Positions 10,971 through 24,600 of a stretch of DNA of 64,000 nucleotides are shown here, piece by piece (position 1 is the first letter of the stretch; each line of letters starts with the position of its first letter). The notes below the pieces were generated by a model. That model ran no database searches. It saw only the letters and a list, made by a program, of their open reading frames with translations, and had not been told where the DNA came from. This stretch comes from Zeugodacus cucurbitae (taxonomy: Eukaryota; Arthropoda; Insecta; Diptera; Tephritidae): positions 14,553,501-14,617,500 of the forward strand of contig NC_071668.1 of the NCBI RefSeq assembly GCF_028554725.1, in the 5' to 3' direction. The position numbers and the translations under genes were made by a program.

Positions 10971-13900
10971 TGCAACTGCTACTTTGTTTTCAGCTACCTC
11001 TGCCTGAAAGACGCTGCAATGGTCTGGCAGCCGAAAACTGGAGTTAATTGAGAGCTTCCAACAGAGTGTTTGACAAAAGTTTAGTAATTTTTCCTGTAAT
11101 TTCTGTCTCTCATAGATATACTCTGGTCTCGACTCTCACGTTGTTCTTTTTAGTTAGAGTCAGAATATATTTCGACCAGTATCCATCTTTGGAACCTTCG
11201 AATTTAAGCCAAAGACTCTGAGATGTTTAAATTTCTGGCCCCACTAGTATATCTCCTATAGAAACATATGAGAAACTGTAAGCATTTAGTGAAGTAGAAC
11301 TTCGTCTTCACTGGGACAATTTAGTATGCTTTTAGAATATAAATATAAAAAATTAGCACTTGGACTCCCTCATACCTTCAAACCTACATAATAGGTAAAT
11401 AATCGGCCCAGAGGACACGAGGAGTCACTCTCTCTCAATTGATATCAGATCATCATACTCAAATTTTCAGATCAGTATCTTGCATTGAAACGGTTTTTCT
11501 TTCTTTTAATAGATATGCCATAATAGATTTTTGAACTCATTGTCTGTATCTTCTCAGCCTACTTGTTCCCAATTCAGCATATGTTCTCAATATAGAAGTT
11601 GTTTCTTCCGATTTCCTAAAATCGTATTACTGTCCGTCATCGAGATGCTACTTCTACTTCGCAAGTAAAGGAAAAGTAATTCTACTTTTATCTTGAGAAG
11701 ATTTGAGCCACAAGTTTTCCTTAGAATTAATCAATGGCCGCATTCCGCATTTATATACTTCCCATTATTCATTAAGCGTGAGCACTTAATAAATAATTGA
11801 TAGTCAATAGGTGTGAGGCTCTTTTCATCGGCTGCTTTACACTATCCAACTCGTGCTAATAAGAAGAGATGTTCTTAGCGCCGCCTATCTCCAGAACTCT
11901 TCTAGAATCTGAAGCTAAATATAGAGTATAGAACTGAATTTCTAAAATGAATGTTGTTGTTTTTTGTTTTTGTATCGGCAAAAAACCGTTTCGCAAATAA
12001 TATTAAGGAATACAGGCAAGTCGACAGTCCTTGTAAGAGTTTAATATTTTCCTTTCTGGTTATGTAGATCCGGTTGTTGTGGGAAAATAAACCTTTTTAC
12101 CAATCCTTAGAATACATTTTTGATTTTTCTGACCTCAGAATTTTGACTGGACTTTTAGACCTCATGAACGGTCCTTAGACACATTTTTTAGATTTGTGAC
12201 TAGACTATTCAACCTCATTAATTTTCTAGCCAAAAAACATCTTATTCGTCTATTCCAGATGTTGAATGTCTGTAGTTTCTTTTAAAGACTACAAATCTTA
12301 TGTTCTCACATATACTACTAAAAGGCACAAGATATACATACAATGTTATGCAATCCTTACTTTGTGTAGATTTCCATTATTGTTACTAAATGGGAACATT
12401 TGCCAGCACAACATCTATTTACTTATCACCATTATATTAAATTAGTGATTCTAAGAAATCGCATATTGCCGCTTGCAAGCCGAACCTTCCGCGTAACGCC
12501 ATTAAAAACGCCAGCAGCCAACTACGACTATTAGATAGCATAACCCATTAGTCGTTGTCTTGTTTGCTGCAGTCACAAAAGTCTTGAAAACAAATTATCT
12601 TACACAACTTTCACCGCGTTGCGACCTTGGTCCGAGAGCGCTAAAACACATAAAAACATAATGTAAAACACTTGCAACGGCCGAACAATGGCGCGCATGG
12701 GCACGCGTTTCAACTAAACAAATGAAGAAACTCAAATACGAAGTGCCCTACTGACTGGCTTGGCTTTGTATAAAATATTGTGTTTATTACTATTATTATT
12801 TTATTGCTCGCATTTGCTGATTAGTGGCAAATAGCACTCGCTTTCAAGCATTTTTGTTGTTTTTTTGTTTCACCAAATGTTGCTATTGTTGTCTAATTGC
12901 ACCACTAATTACCCGAGCGCATTGCACATTGCATCACCGAAGGACATGTCAACAACAGTGCCACCATCAGCATCATCATCATCACCAGCACCAACTACTT
13001 GCATTTTAGTTGTTGTTGTTATTATTGTTGCAGGGCACCAAAAATGTCATAAAAATAATTTTTACGATCTGTTTACCCTTTCGCCAAACAATCGGTCGTG
13101 TAGCATTGCAGCTTCCTTGGAATTTTTATTTTTATTATTGTTTTTGTTTGTTTGTTTTCAGAAATTATTATTGTTGTTGCGCTCTATTTTTAACGACGAG
13201 ACAATTTTCGAAAATATATTTTATAGCTTTTTAAAGGTGAAAGCGGCTATTAAGGATCTATGTTGTTGTTGTTGTAGCAATTTTGATTGAAATCGGACGG
13301 CAATTTTTATGGCACACATTTAGACAAATTACAGCACACAGATATATACATTTATATATATACGAGTATATATGTACATATGTATGTCTGTAATGCATTT
13401 TAAATTTCCTTAGCAGCCATTTAAAAATCATAAAAATTTTCGTATCTCCTGTGAAAGGTGATATTTTTGAGGTAAAATGTTGTTTCAACATGCAGCATGT
13501 GGTGTCTGCAGCAATTTTCTGGAAAAACTTATATCAGTTAATCGACTGGCTGTTGACAGCATCACCATATTCGGATGATCCCAGAGGTACCCGCATTGCT
13601 GAAATAATAGGCAATAAAAGATTTGAAATTAATTTTTATTTAACAAAATGGCTGCTTTTGATTCGAGACTCTCATTACTTCAACTTACATTAGATTTTTT
13701 ACATTTTGAATTGTAAAGTTTTTCAAGAAGCAGGGAGCGTTTTCGTTATCGATATATTTTTTCAGTTTTGAAATATAAAGGTTTGACCCAGCATATCTAG
13801 ACTCGAGAAATAGTTTTGGGAATATATTTTGTTACCCACAACAATAACCCTCAAAAAAATACTTCCTCGGGTAAAATCCATCGAGGCTTTGATGTCAATT

Positions 13901-14555
13901 TGACTTGACCGTAAAAATATAGGTATTGTAACTATTATATATCGTGACTTACTATGTTCGGGCTTTACCGTTACCTCAAACCAGTTTGTCATTTCGGCAT
14001 CCATCTTTAATGCAAGTAGACTTGTATTTTCAGTTATTTCATATTCTTCTGTGGTTTGATGTGCTCTATTCAGTATTTCTATAACCTCAGGCCAAGTTAT
14101 TTATATCTTTATGGAAAAGACTTATTTAAACAACAAAAGATAAGATAAAGACTGTGTCTACCCCTATGCAAATAGGATCGAAATTTCCATCCTTTTTGCT
14201 GTCTCTGAAAGTCACAGTGCTAAAATTGTTTTGTGAGGATCTTCTATTATTATCTTAGAATTCGGTTCCCCGATTCTACAATAGTTAAGTCTAAGTAACC
14301 AAAACAATTGCTAATTAATGGCTGTCAACTCGGCAATCACAATTTTGGTCCGATCACATACTGACATACAAAAGTTTCAGCTTGCGGTCGTCCTCGTATA
14401 CTATATAAAGTTCCAAGGGTCTATCTGTCTTGAACAAATTTTGAAGATTTAGACAAAATGAGGTCCTAAACATCTATTTTAAGTATAGTGAAATTGTACA
14501 GAGTGATTATTCGAACCCAAATATATTGGCCAATTTAATGACTCAACGAAGCTCT
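10971..14555. other. Noncoding DNA with short trinucleotide runs
   Basis: No gene is supported. There are CAT/CAC and GTT trinucleotide runs at about 12955-13025 and 13258-13275, and a TATA/GTATG tract at about 13340-13390. Open frames over these runs are low complexity. Confidence 0.55.
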
Positions 14556-14561
14556 GAAATA

Positions 14562-15134
14562 AGTGTCAGCCTGGAAATCCAACGCAGAATCACTCTTGCC
14601 AACAGGTGCTACTATGGACTGAGTAGGCAATTGAAAAGTAATGTTCTCTCTCGACGAACAAAAACCAAACTCTACAAGTCCCTCATAATTCCCGTCCTAC
14701 TTTATGGCGCAGAAGCGTGGACGCTGTCAACATCCGATGAGACGGAACTAGGAGTTTTCGAGAGAAAGGTTTTGCGAAAGATATACGGTCACTTAAACAT
14801 TGGCAAAGGCGAATACCGCATACGATGGAACGATGAGCTGTATGTGTTGTTCGACGACATTTACATAGTCCAGCGAATAAAAAGCGGCTACGCTGGCTAG
14901 GTCATGTTGTTCGAATGGATGAAAGTGCTCCAGCTCTGAGAGTATTCGATGCAGTACCCGCTGGTGGACGCCGAGGAAGAGGGAGACCTCCACTACGATG
15001 GAAGGACCAGTTGGAGAAGGACCTGGCTTCTCTAATTGGTTATGGCGCCAAACGGACAAAAGGAAAGATGCTGTTGTAGACTCGGCTATAACCGCGTAAG
15101 CGTTGTCTACGCCAGTCAAGAAGAAGAAGCAGAA
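14562..15134 (+). pseudogene. 3' fragment of an older RTE-type LINE
   Basis: The translation matches the full-length RTE ORF of this window from about residue 814 (VSLEIQRRITLANRCYYGLS) to the end. It keeps IIPVLLYGAEAW, RIRWNDELYVLF and, after a one-base loss near 14880, RLRWLGHVVRMDES. Substitutions are far more frequent than between the two intact copies. The 3' end is different: it finishes in GCCAGTCAAGAAGAAGAAG, an AAG-type tail, where the intact copies end in a CATACA-type tail. That 3' end is shared with the fragment at 20472-20905, so the two belong to a separate subfamily. The 5' part, including endonuclease and most of the reverse transcriptase, is absent, as expected from a 5'-truncated insertion. 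Confidence 0.9.
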
Positions 15135-17990
15135 ACTTGATTTGGAACACAATTTTGATTCTTCTGAGAGAGTGAACCCGAGAGTGAGCATCTGCATTTC
15201 CCAAAAGATGCATATATAATCGTCTTTTCTCACAGTTATTATAAAGATGGTGAAGTATATTCTTCTTAGCTTCCTATATTCCCATATTTGAATTTAGTAT
15301 TCAGCTTTAAATAAGCCGAGCAAACAGCTCGTGGCCTGAGTTAAGGATGTTAGTATTGAATTTGTATTAATTAATTACGTATATCGTATACAATATCGGG
15401 AAATAATGAGATGTTTAGATCATGTCAACCCTACTTATGACTATAAGTGTTCTTAATAAAAAATTGGTTTAAATACTTCGAATCACCTTTTATTGGCTTA
15501 TCCAGACCTAGGATTGCAAACTTATGCATTCTTTCTTATGAATATTATACAATTATGGTAGTCATCTCCAGCTCACCTAAACAAATGTTTGATTGTGCAA
15601 ACAATTCACTTCGAGCAGTAAATGCAAGGAATACATTAAATGACTGTAGTCCAAGCGGAAGTGGCATTTATTGCATAACAACCGTCGGACCATAAAATTA
15701 TATTCAATACAATTATAAACAAAAAAGGTTCTTCAAGCGCTGGCGCCTATAAGCGAGCCTTCCTTCCTCTACTACGCCAATCAATATTTCATAACAACAT
15801 AACATACATTCGGCATATTTCACCGAGTGGCGCTTAGTCGTTTGTCATTTGCGACCAATTTGACATTTCAAAGCGTTTTTGTGCAATTTTTTTCTGCAAA
15901 GCATGCGACTTTAATAGCAGCAGCAGCGGGCTGTCGCCAAAGTGCCGGCTGTTGCATACAAACAAAAACAGAAATAACTTTTTCAAAATCAGAAATGCAC
16001 TGTTTGGTAGCGCCACTCGCTTATACTTCCTGCCTTGACGTCAAGAAACTGTGACGTAGTTCAACTTTTTTTCGATTAACAATCAGTCCAATAACAACAG
16101 CAAATCTATTTCTTATGACTGCCAGCATCAGCCATCATCATCATGGTCATTATGTGTTTGCTTAAATATTATTGTATTTTTGTCTCCCCGAAATCGAATT
16201 GCACAGATGCCAGAACGCATTTTGAGGTTTTCTGTGGCGCTTCGGCGCATGAGACGGCGCTGGCGGCTTCATGCCAACTTCAAATTGCTCTCCGAAAATA
16301 CCACTGGTTGTTTTGTTTCAATCACCGGCGGTCTTAACTCATTGATAGTTGCAGTTTTGTGTTCTTTTTTGGCTCAATTGCTTGCGGCACATGTTTGTCC
16401 TGACTTGATTTGACTTGCCGACCTGTTGCTGTCCGTCAAAAAGCGCATATCAATTGTCAAATTGTCATATGCTTGTCGCCCATTCAGAATTCATTTCAGT
16501 TGTAGCGTACACTTGGAGAATTGGTTCTTAAATAAGTTGGTAGCTATTTTCTCAGAGCTTATGTTATACTTTCGGTAGTGTCCTGCAAACCTTACTTGTT
16601 AATTTTTCTTTATTTAGAACAGTCTTGGTAGACTTAACTCAGTTTTACCACGATTTAGACGATATTAGATGTGTGCTAGAGAATTTTAAAGGCATTACTT
16701 TCGAGAGAGAATATATGTAATATATAATATATAAATAGTAGTTCTGCTAAACCAACTCATTTAACTGTCGTTTTCAAAGCTCGTAACAGATATTTTAGGA
16801 ATATGAAAATGACCTGAATGCATATCAGACAAATTTATTCATGCCTTGAAGGAGAGCCATGGGAAACATTTAAAGAAAAGTCGTAATAAGGTTCTTCAAC
16901 TTATTAACAACTTTCTCGATGTAGTCTGGATCTATGATCTATGCATTGTTTATTCAAAAAATCTGAGTGAGTCAACTTTAGATGACTTCTTGTTCCAAAA
17001 ACTTTCCTGGTTCCGTTGTCCTCACATTTAAACTGCGAGTTTTTCTTCTTGAAAATCAGATCCAGCTGCTGAGGTGCAGAACCGATGAGTTCATAGTAAT
17101 CTATGCTTTAGTAGATATGCTACAATAAGATTGACTATCTCTGATAATTATAGCCTTTGATTTTTCATTTGACTTTTTTTGTTAGTTTATGTTATTCGAT
17201 AAATACTCTAATATTGTTTAGCAGTTAGATGGATCGGATCGGATCGGATGGATTGTCTAAGATTTATCATCACTCAGTTCTCCACTATGATCAAATTAAT
17301 CATTGGCGGAGCTTCCTACTTAGTACGTTGATATTACATTAGTGTCTTATAGACCTTTGCTTCGCTTGGAATATGCTAGTTAAATTTGATAACAATACTT
17401 TTTGAGACAGCGTTCTATCCCGCACAGTATTTAACTATTCTTCATACACGCCTTGAGAGATACCACCTTCACCTGAAGGAACTAATGCAATTTAGCTTCG
17501 GAAGATTGTAATTTCAATAGGTTCTTACCCGGCTTACATAAGATATCATCCAAATTCTCTGTTCAGTGCCAGTAATTCTGAAAAGATAAGGTGGAAGTTG
17601 GTTTACTCTAGTTTTATCAGCAATGAGAGATGAGAAATAGAAATGGGTCCAGGTGTTAATTATCTCCCTGTGGATGATCTCTAGTGTTTATATCCATACA
17701 CATATACCAAGACATTGCGTTCTCTATATATTATCTAGGGTGTCGGAAAACGACTGTTTGGAATAGCTTTTTTCAACTATAGCTGGCTGTACATTACCAG
17801 ATTCGACAATCTAACTGTTTTAGGTCGATAAGTACTACTACAACAAAGTCGACTACGTTCTGTAGCTTAGATAAGTGTTTTCTACATAAGGAAACGATTT
17901 TTTTTTAAATTATATTATCTATTGATCTACAACTTTGCTTACGCCGTATTGTTTTTGTAAATTTAAGGTTTTATTGTATAAAGACGATTC
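15135..17990. other. Noncoding DNA, no recognised element
   Basis: I see no gene. Segments at about 15820-16020 and 16180-16420 have a more even base composition than the surroundings, including ORFs of 60-80 codons on both strands, but no domain or splice-bounded exon. A GGATC-based run (about 17230-17250) is a short tandem repeat. Confidence 0.5.
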
Positions 17991-17997
17991 CAAAAAT

Positions 17998-18720
17998 GTT
18001 ATTCAAAATATTGACCGTCGCTAGCTTCTACTTTTGACATTATTTCTGGCAGCATGCGTTTTGCGTGACGAAAGGACTCTTGATCTTTCGAGTTGATCCA
18101 AGTATCAATCCAATTTTTGACTTCTTCATAAGGACTGAAGTGCTCGTTAGCTAGACCGTGTGTCATCGATCGGAACCAGTGATGGTCAGATGGAGCAACG
18201 TCTGAAGAATACAGCGGGTGGGGTAAGATCTCCCATTTCACCGTCTCCAATTATTTTTTGACCACCTTTGCAACGTGATGCCGAGCATTGTCATGCTGGA
18301 GAATGACTTTATCGTGTCTTTCCTCGTACTGTGGCCGTTTTTCTTTTAGTGCTCGGCTCAAAGGCATCAATTGCGTTCGGTATCTATCTCCTGTGATGGT
18401 TTCAGTCGAGTAATGCTACCAATTCAGCATCTTCGAAAATCATCTCCCTTCCACTACCATGCCGGTCTTCGACTTCATAATCACCATTCTTAAATCGTCG
18501 AAACCATTCGTGACATGTTCTTTCACTTAGGACAGCCTCACCTTACGTATCCGAAAGCATTCGATGAGCCTCAGGCGTACTTTTCTTGGAATTAAAAAAG
18601 AAAAGCAAAATTTCCCGCAAATGTCGAGAATTCGGCTCAAAGCCGCCATTTCAGTGACATTTTCTGTTGAGAATAAGTTTGGGATATTTTGTTGGGTTAA
18701 TGTTGACACAAATGTCCAAG
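17998..18720 (-). pseudogene. Internally deleted mariner transposase of the Mos1 type
   Basis: Read on the minus strand, the N-terminal part shows EAHRML, an in-frame stop where YG is usual, then ERTCHEWFRRFKNGDYEVED and FEDAEL (about 18600 to 18420). This is the helix-turn-helix region of mauritiana-like (Mos1-like) mariners. It then jumps at about 18405 straight to TGDRYRTQLMPL and KEKRPQYEERHDKVI, so the block with the first catalytic aspartate is gone. The second aspartate remains in LQHDNARHHVAK (about 18270-18300). After another stop the C-terminus is well preserved, with LPHPLYSSDVAPSD holding the third aspartate (about 18190-18225), ending in DGQYFE and a stop at 17998. The copy cannot encode an active enzyme. 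Confidence 0.9.
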
Positions 18721-20471
18721 ATCGATATAAAACGATTTAATCGATTTAATCGACCAGTGCTTGACATCTATTGGAAAACGGCGGAAGCAAAGTGAAAAAT
18801 TATATTTTTTCCATAACCTTTCTTCTCTCAGTTCTCTCAGTGTCATCTCTTAATGATAGAAGAGCCAAAGCGCATATTTGTATGTATTTATGTATGTCCA
18901 CGACTCCTCACATAGCTCACCGCATTTCTACGAGTATATTAACTGAAATTTTAATTACTACGAGAGCAAAAGGCATGAAACTAAAAAGAACCAAAAAACA
19001 AAAACAACATAAAAAGCAGTCGAAATAAAATAAATCAATGTGAGCAGATACAACAAATACAAACAAATGCACACTTCGTTTGGTTGGTTATCTGAGGGCA
19101 TTGTGTTGATAGGCTCATTTTCATAAGATTCATTGAGACACATACAGATCTATACATATATATTATATATACTGCAGTGATTATATATATATATGTATAT
19201 ATATATATATGTATATACATATCAGTGCAGTGCTTGCAGCAGCGTCTGTCAATAGCGACGCTGTGATTCTGACGCTGTCGCAGACATTTTGATGAGCTGC
19301 ACACAAAAGTCATCGTAAAATATGATGTGGCTCCACACTTTTATATGCTTCTTATGAGGCTTGTTCTTTTTCTTCTTCTTATTTTATTCTTCGTCTTCTT
19401 CATCTGCTTAATTTCAATTCATTCGTTTTCGATTTAGTTTTATTGACTGTTTTGTTGCTTACACAATTTTATAGCCGTTGACAATGATGTCAGTCACTCA
19501 AACTTCGGTTTGTTTGGCAGAAACACATATACAAACATACGTACATACATACAAACACACACACATGCATCGCTTAGTCATTGATGCAGCTTGTGGCGCA
19601 AGCGCCGTCTTGGTGATGACAGTCTGTCAAGCCGTTTGTCACAGCATACTGTCTTGGCCTGGCCAAAAGCCAGAAAACAACAGCAAACAAGCCCACGAAA
19701 GCGCATAGTAAATCAACCGAAAATACTTGCACGGCTCGCAACGCTGCGGGTACTTCATAAAAATTTAATTGATTGATTTATTTCGGGGAAGATGAAATTT
19801 GTGGGATTTTTATGTGCCACAGCGAGTATTTTCATATTAAATCACGTGTTCTTTATAGCATTTTATTTATTTTATTATACTTACATATTTAATTTGCTGC
19901 ACATTTAAGTATATACAAGCACATACATATCATATATATATATACATATATATATATATAACAGTGTATTTGCTTCTGCTGTCAATGGCCAAAAGATTTT
20001 GAGACATCGCCTGCCGTTGATTGTTGCCTTGCATCCGCCTACCTTCGCCCTTTAATTTGTTGGCGCATGCGTGTGGCATTTCAGCTGGCTCACATATATA
20101 CTTAAATATAACTATATATGCACATAAGTATTTTCGCCGAGCTGTGGGTTCTGCGCTTTCATATGCAAGTCCATGTCGAGAGATATACTTGTGTGTATGT
20201 TTGTTTGTAATAAATATGCCATTGAGCACGCCATTAATTTGACATATCAATTCGTTTGTGCTTTTCGTAGAATTATATGTTGAAAAAAGGTGTATTTAAC
20301 ATTTTGATTTAAGGTTAAATTAAAGTTAAAGTGCCTTGCCGGAGACAATAAAAATTAAAAGTAGTGGGTGTAGGTGTAGGGCGAGCATGGTAAGCGTGGT
20401 ATGTATATATAAGTATTTAAACTGGCGAAAAACAGTTTCTACTTATATATACTTCTTATTGGTACTTACAC
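18721..20471. other. Noncoding DNA with AT dinucleotide tracts
   Basis: No gene is supported. TA/ATGTATAT tracts lie at about 19155-19222 and 19928-19960, and ACATAC/CACA tracts at about 19508-19566. Open frames are interrupted by these tracts and show no domain. Confidence 0.55.
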
Positions 20472-20905
20472 TTTCTTCTTCTTGACTGGCGTAGGCACCG
20501 CTTACGCGGTTATAGCCGAGTCCACAATAGCTCGCCACGCATCTCTCCTTTTGGCAGTTTGGCGCCAATTGCTAATACCAAGTGAAGACAGGTCCTTCAC
20601 CACCTGGTCCTTCCAACGGAGTGGAAGCCATATTCCTCGGCTTCCATCAGCGGGGACTGCATTGAACACTTTCAGAGCTGGAGCACTTTCGTCCATTCGA
20701 ACAACATGACCTAGCCAGCGTAGCCGCTGCTCACGAATAACACATGCAGCTCATCATTCCATCTTCTCCGGTATTCGACGTTGTCAATGTTTAACAGACC
20801 GTAAATCTTTTGCAAAACCTTTCTCTCGAAAACTCCCAGTGCCGTCTCATAGGATGTTGACAACGTCCACGCTTCTACACCATAAAGTAGGACAGGAATG
20901 ATAAC
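20472..20905 (-). pseudogene. 3' fragment of an older RTE-type LINE, minus strand
   Basis: The minus-strand translation matches the RTE C-terminus: IIPVLLYGVEAWTLSTS, then GVFERKVLQKIYG and EYRRRWNDELHVLF. After a deletion and frame changes come VRMDESAPALKVFNAVPADG and GISNWRQTAKRRDAW. The tail GCCAGTCAAGAAGAAG matches the fragment at 14562-15134 and differs from the full-length copies. Stops and frameshifts make it non-functional. It starts abruptly at the level of residue 850 of the intact ORF. Confidence 0.88.
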
Positions 20906-20949
20906 CTATCCTAGAGATGTTTTTTCAGTTTCCGTCGCCTCAAGTGAAT

Positions 20950-21596
20950 GATAGTTTTATTCCCGTTTTAATACTTTTTGTGAAAAAATTTTTTTTTAAG
21001 AAAGTACTCTATCGAATGTTTCGAAGTTTTTTAGACATGTTAATTTATAATTTCAGTTATATTTAAAAATTTTTTTTTACAAAAATATTTAAAATTAACG
21101 GAGTAATGTGCCATCTTGGGAGGTGCAAATAAAAAAGTTCCTCAACTGCTGACATGATTCCGGGTGAATGAGTAGCTGAATCAAAAAAATTCTAAAAAGT
21201 TATTCAACTTGAAGTATTTCCTATACAAGATTTTTGTAAAATATCTAAAATTAAAAAAATTACGTAGTTCTGAAAAAATTGACGTTTTTTGAATGGTTAA
21301 ATTTGTTTTCAAAAAGGTCATTGTATAGTAAATATATTCAAGAATATTTAGTTTAAATTTGAAGTTGAACGGTCAATTTCTCGTTGAGTTATGGCAGTTT
21401 TGAGAAATGTTGCTTCGAGAAAAACGAGTTTAAAGTTTCTAAAACCGCAATGTTCTTTAGAAAGCTGTCATTCAAAAACTATTCAAGATACAACCTTTCC
21501 GCTTTCACAGGATATTTTTGAATGTATAAATTGTCAAATAAGCAAAGAATAAAAAATCGATTTTTTGAAAAGGTCACACTGGTATAACCTAACCCC
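20950..21596 (-). mobile_element. TTAA-flanked nonautonomous element, longer variant
   Basis: On the minus strand this begins GGGGTTAGGTTATACCAG directly after TTAA (21597-21600). It shares internal segments with the 386-bp element at 52467-52852: TCAGCTACTCATTC, then GGAACTTTTTT, GCACCTCCC and GCACAT in the same order. It is longer and has an extra ACCTAA-type insertion in its terminal repeat. The opposite end is not recognisable, so the lower boundary is approximate. No coding capacity is seen. A TTAA target resembles piggyBac-type insertion, but the termini are not diagnostic. Confidence 0.6.
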
Positions 21597-21600
21597 TTAA

Positions 21601-24600
21601 GCTACATCCAAATGTCTTATACTATACGAGTAAATTTCTCTTATCTGATTAAGGGGGTAATTTTCGGCGGCCCAAAGGGACATCCTTTATAATCTAAGTG
21701 TATTCTTTCTTGTGAGGAACAGCCATAGAATCTAACCTAACTGAACCTAACCTAACATTCATAGATTCCCTGAAAACTTGATCTTTAAGTGAACATGTTG
21801 GTTCGTTCTGAAATTCAACTAATAGCCAAACGAGTCACAGGCTCGAACTGGGCTCTGCACTTTAATCAGCTGATGAAACTTACCAACTTCTTATGAAAAG
21901 CAAAAAGTAAAAATGTAAACAGCTGATCGGTTATCTAGTAGCCGGCAAAAAAGGGTTTCTCTATAAAAATTTTAATTAATCAATTAATTTGACTGTCTAA
22001 AAACGCTATTATGGTACGTTTTCATCAAATAGTACTAGAGACGAGATGTAGACTTAGATACGCGGGTGGTCTTTGATTCTTACTTCCTCACAACTCCTAC
22101 ACATTTGACATTTTCTGTGTAAATTTAGCGTAATATACAAGAAATTGGCCTTAAATTGGGACTTGATCTTTCCGGTAAGGATGGTTATAATACTCGTCTT
22201 TACAGACGTAATATCTGCTAGCTAGTACATCTTATGGGGTTTTTTCACAAATTAATCAGACTTTGGTTCCAAGTATCGCAAATCGAGAGATTCTATATTG
22301 TCTTCATAGCCGCATTTTGGCGTTTCAGATCTAAGGTGGAATCATATTTTCGATTGAAGTTTTGAAAAAATGCAGAAAATGAATAAATGATATGGCTCAG
22401 ATGCATGTAAGGCAACCAAATTCAATTAAGAAAAATCAAACGGAGTCATATTTTCTCTCCAAATTGGAATAGTGAAAACCCTTTTTTCGGACCCTTTTGA
22501 ATAGAAGTATAATTATTTAGTTAAAGTTATGAAAGGCTTTTAGCAACCGTGCTGAATTTAGTACGATTTGTTTAACATGGTCCTTGAACATATGATCATA
22601 TATGAAAATACACGAACGATCCACGATAAAAATTAAAAATATGTTTTTTTTGAAATAAGAATTATTTCATATAAAAAAAATATTCACTATATTTTCTACA
22701 TAAGTTAGAATATCTCTTCTTCAGTATGTATTTGCTTATAACATAAACGCAGCTGCACTTTAAAGTGTTCACAAAATAACGACTGGCTACTTCTCAGAAT
22801 TCTCAGCTCGCATAATTTTCGTCCTTCACAATTTTTGGCACATAATATTCCGAGTTGACTTCTACATACATTGTTCAACTGCAGACAATCGCACCATTCT
22901 GCATTTGCTCCAATTTGGTCAGGGAGAAAGAGTTGCATGCACACCGTTTGAGCGCGTAAACAAAGAAAGACAGGCGAACCTTGAAGAAACTCACACAACC
23001 ATTAGCAGCGACATTACATTTCGCAAGTCATTAAAATTATGTTTATTTATATATGCTTTTACATTTGTTGTTATTTATTGATAAATGATTTTTGCGCACA
23101 GCAAAACAGTTAGTTAGTTAGCTACGCATGCGCAAGGGCACACAGTCATCAAACAATTTTGTTACAAAATCAAATATTCACGCTCTAGACATATTTTACT
23201 GCTCTTGTTGTTGTTGTTGTTGTTGTTGCTGCTGCTCTGTATTTGTGTTGTGGCGGGTATTTTTGACAAATTATCCTTGTAAATATTTGCATATCAGCGC
23301 TTAAACTAAGTAGTCATATTAAAGGATATGCTTACAGCCTAAATCCTTTAAATGGTTAATTTTTCTCAGAAATTTGTTGAATGAGTTGCTCAAGGCTGTC
23401 CAATTGTGCGTTGCTTTGTTTGACCGCTTGTGTCGGTTGCTTTGATTTTGTTTTTGCTTATGTGTGTGTGTGTGTGTGTATGTCTAACTGCTCTCAGGCA
23501 GCACTAAATAATCAACGCCCACAAAATCGTTGCCAATATAACTGTATAGATATATATATTTACATAGATCTGCATATACAAGCCAACAAAAGGGTAATGG
23601 TTGCAAATCTTACAGTTCTAGCACTCTTTCTATCTTCCTCTCTCTCTCTTTCTTATACCATCTGAGCAGTACAATTGGACTAAAATTTGCATTTAATTTT
23701 TCATATTTGCCAAACCATTTATGCTGCTTCGCTTGCCTTCTTCCTTTCTTATGCGCGCTGAGACAAAAGGTACGGCACTCAGCTGATATCCTGCCGTGTT
23801 GCATGCCACATATAAACATGTCTGTATGTGTCTGTTTGTTAACCTTTATGTGTACTGCTTTAATTAGTACGCAAAATATTTGCTTTAATTGTCTGAAAAT
23901 AATACAGCGTAACCACCTACTTACATATACCAACATCCATACAGACTTACTGAGATTCATACATACATACCTTCACTCATCTAATTCAAAGGATTTGCTG
24001 CCATATTAGACTTTGTTGTTGCGAAATAGAAAGTTAAATGAGCCGTAGAAAAATCATAAATGCAGACAAGCTGATTTTACGGTCAGTGAACAACAGTTAT
24101 ACGGCTAACTGTTCACCTATACACTCATAAGATACCTGCTAAAGGTAAAGGCTTCAAGTGAACGCTCGAGATTTGCACTAATTTTTCAAATAACAAACAC
24201 TTTGGCGTATGCGAAAATTATTTTGAGCACTAATACATATAAATATATATACATATATCTATGTTTTTCATGTATCCTTTACTCAAACCCATAAACCACT
24301 ACATAGAGTTTAGTCAAAGGATATATGCCACAGCATATCCGTTTCTACACTACTCAATTGTTCTACTGCTTTGTTTGCGTCTTGGCATGCGGTAAAAATT
24401 AAGCCAATGCTCAAACAGTTGGTGTTCTAACATAGCGACGAGCCGTGTCCAGCTGCGCGTCTTGCACTAGTATCGTGGATTTGGCACACCGGATTAGTGA
24501 ATTTTGTGTATTTTTGCATATAGCCCCGCATTGAAGGCGCGCTGTTTGTTTGTGTTGTAGGAGTGTAGGTAGGCGTTCGTATTTGAAACACTTTAGTTTG

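Noticed and set aside
21700..21760. CCTAA-like cluster as a telomeric repeat
   Set aside because: It is short and irregular, and higher flies do not use TTAGG telomeres. It is likely chance or low complexity.
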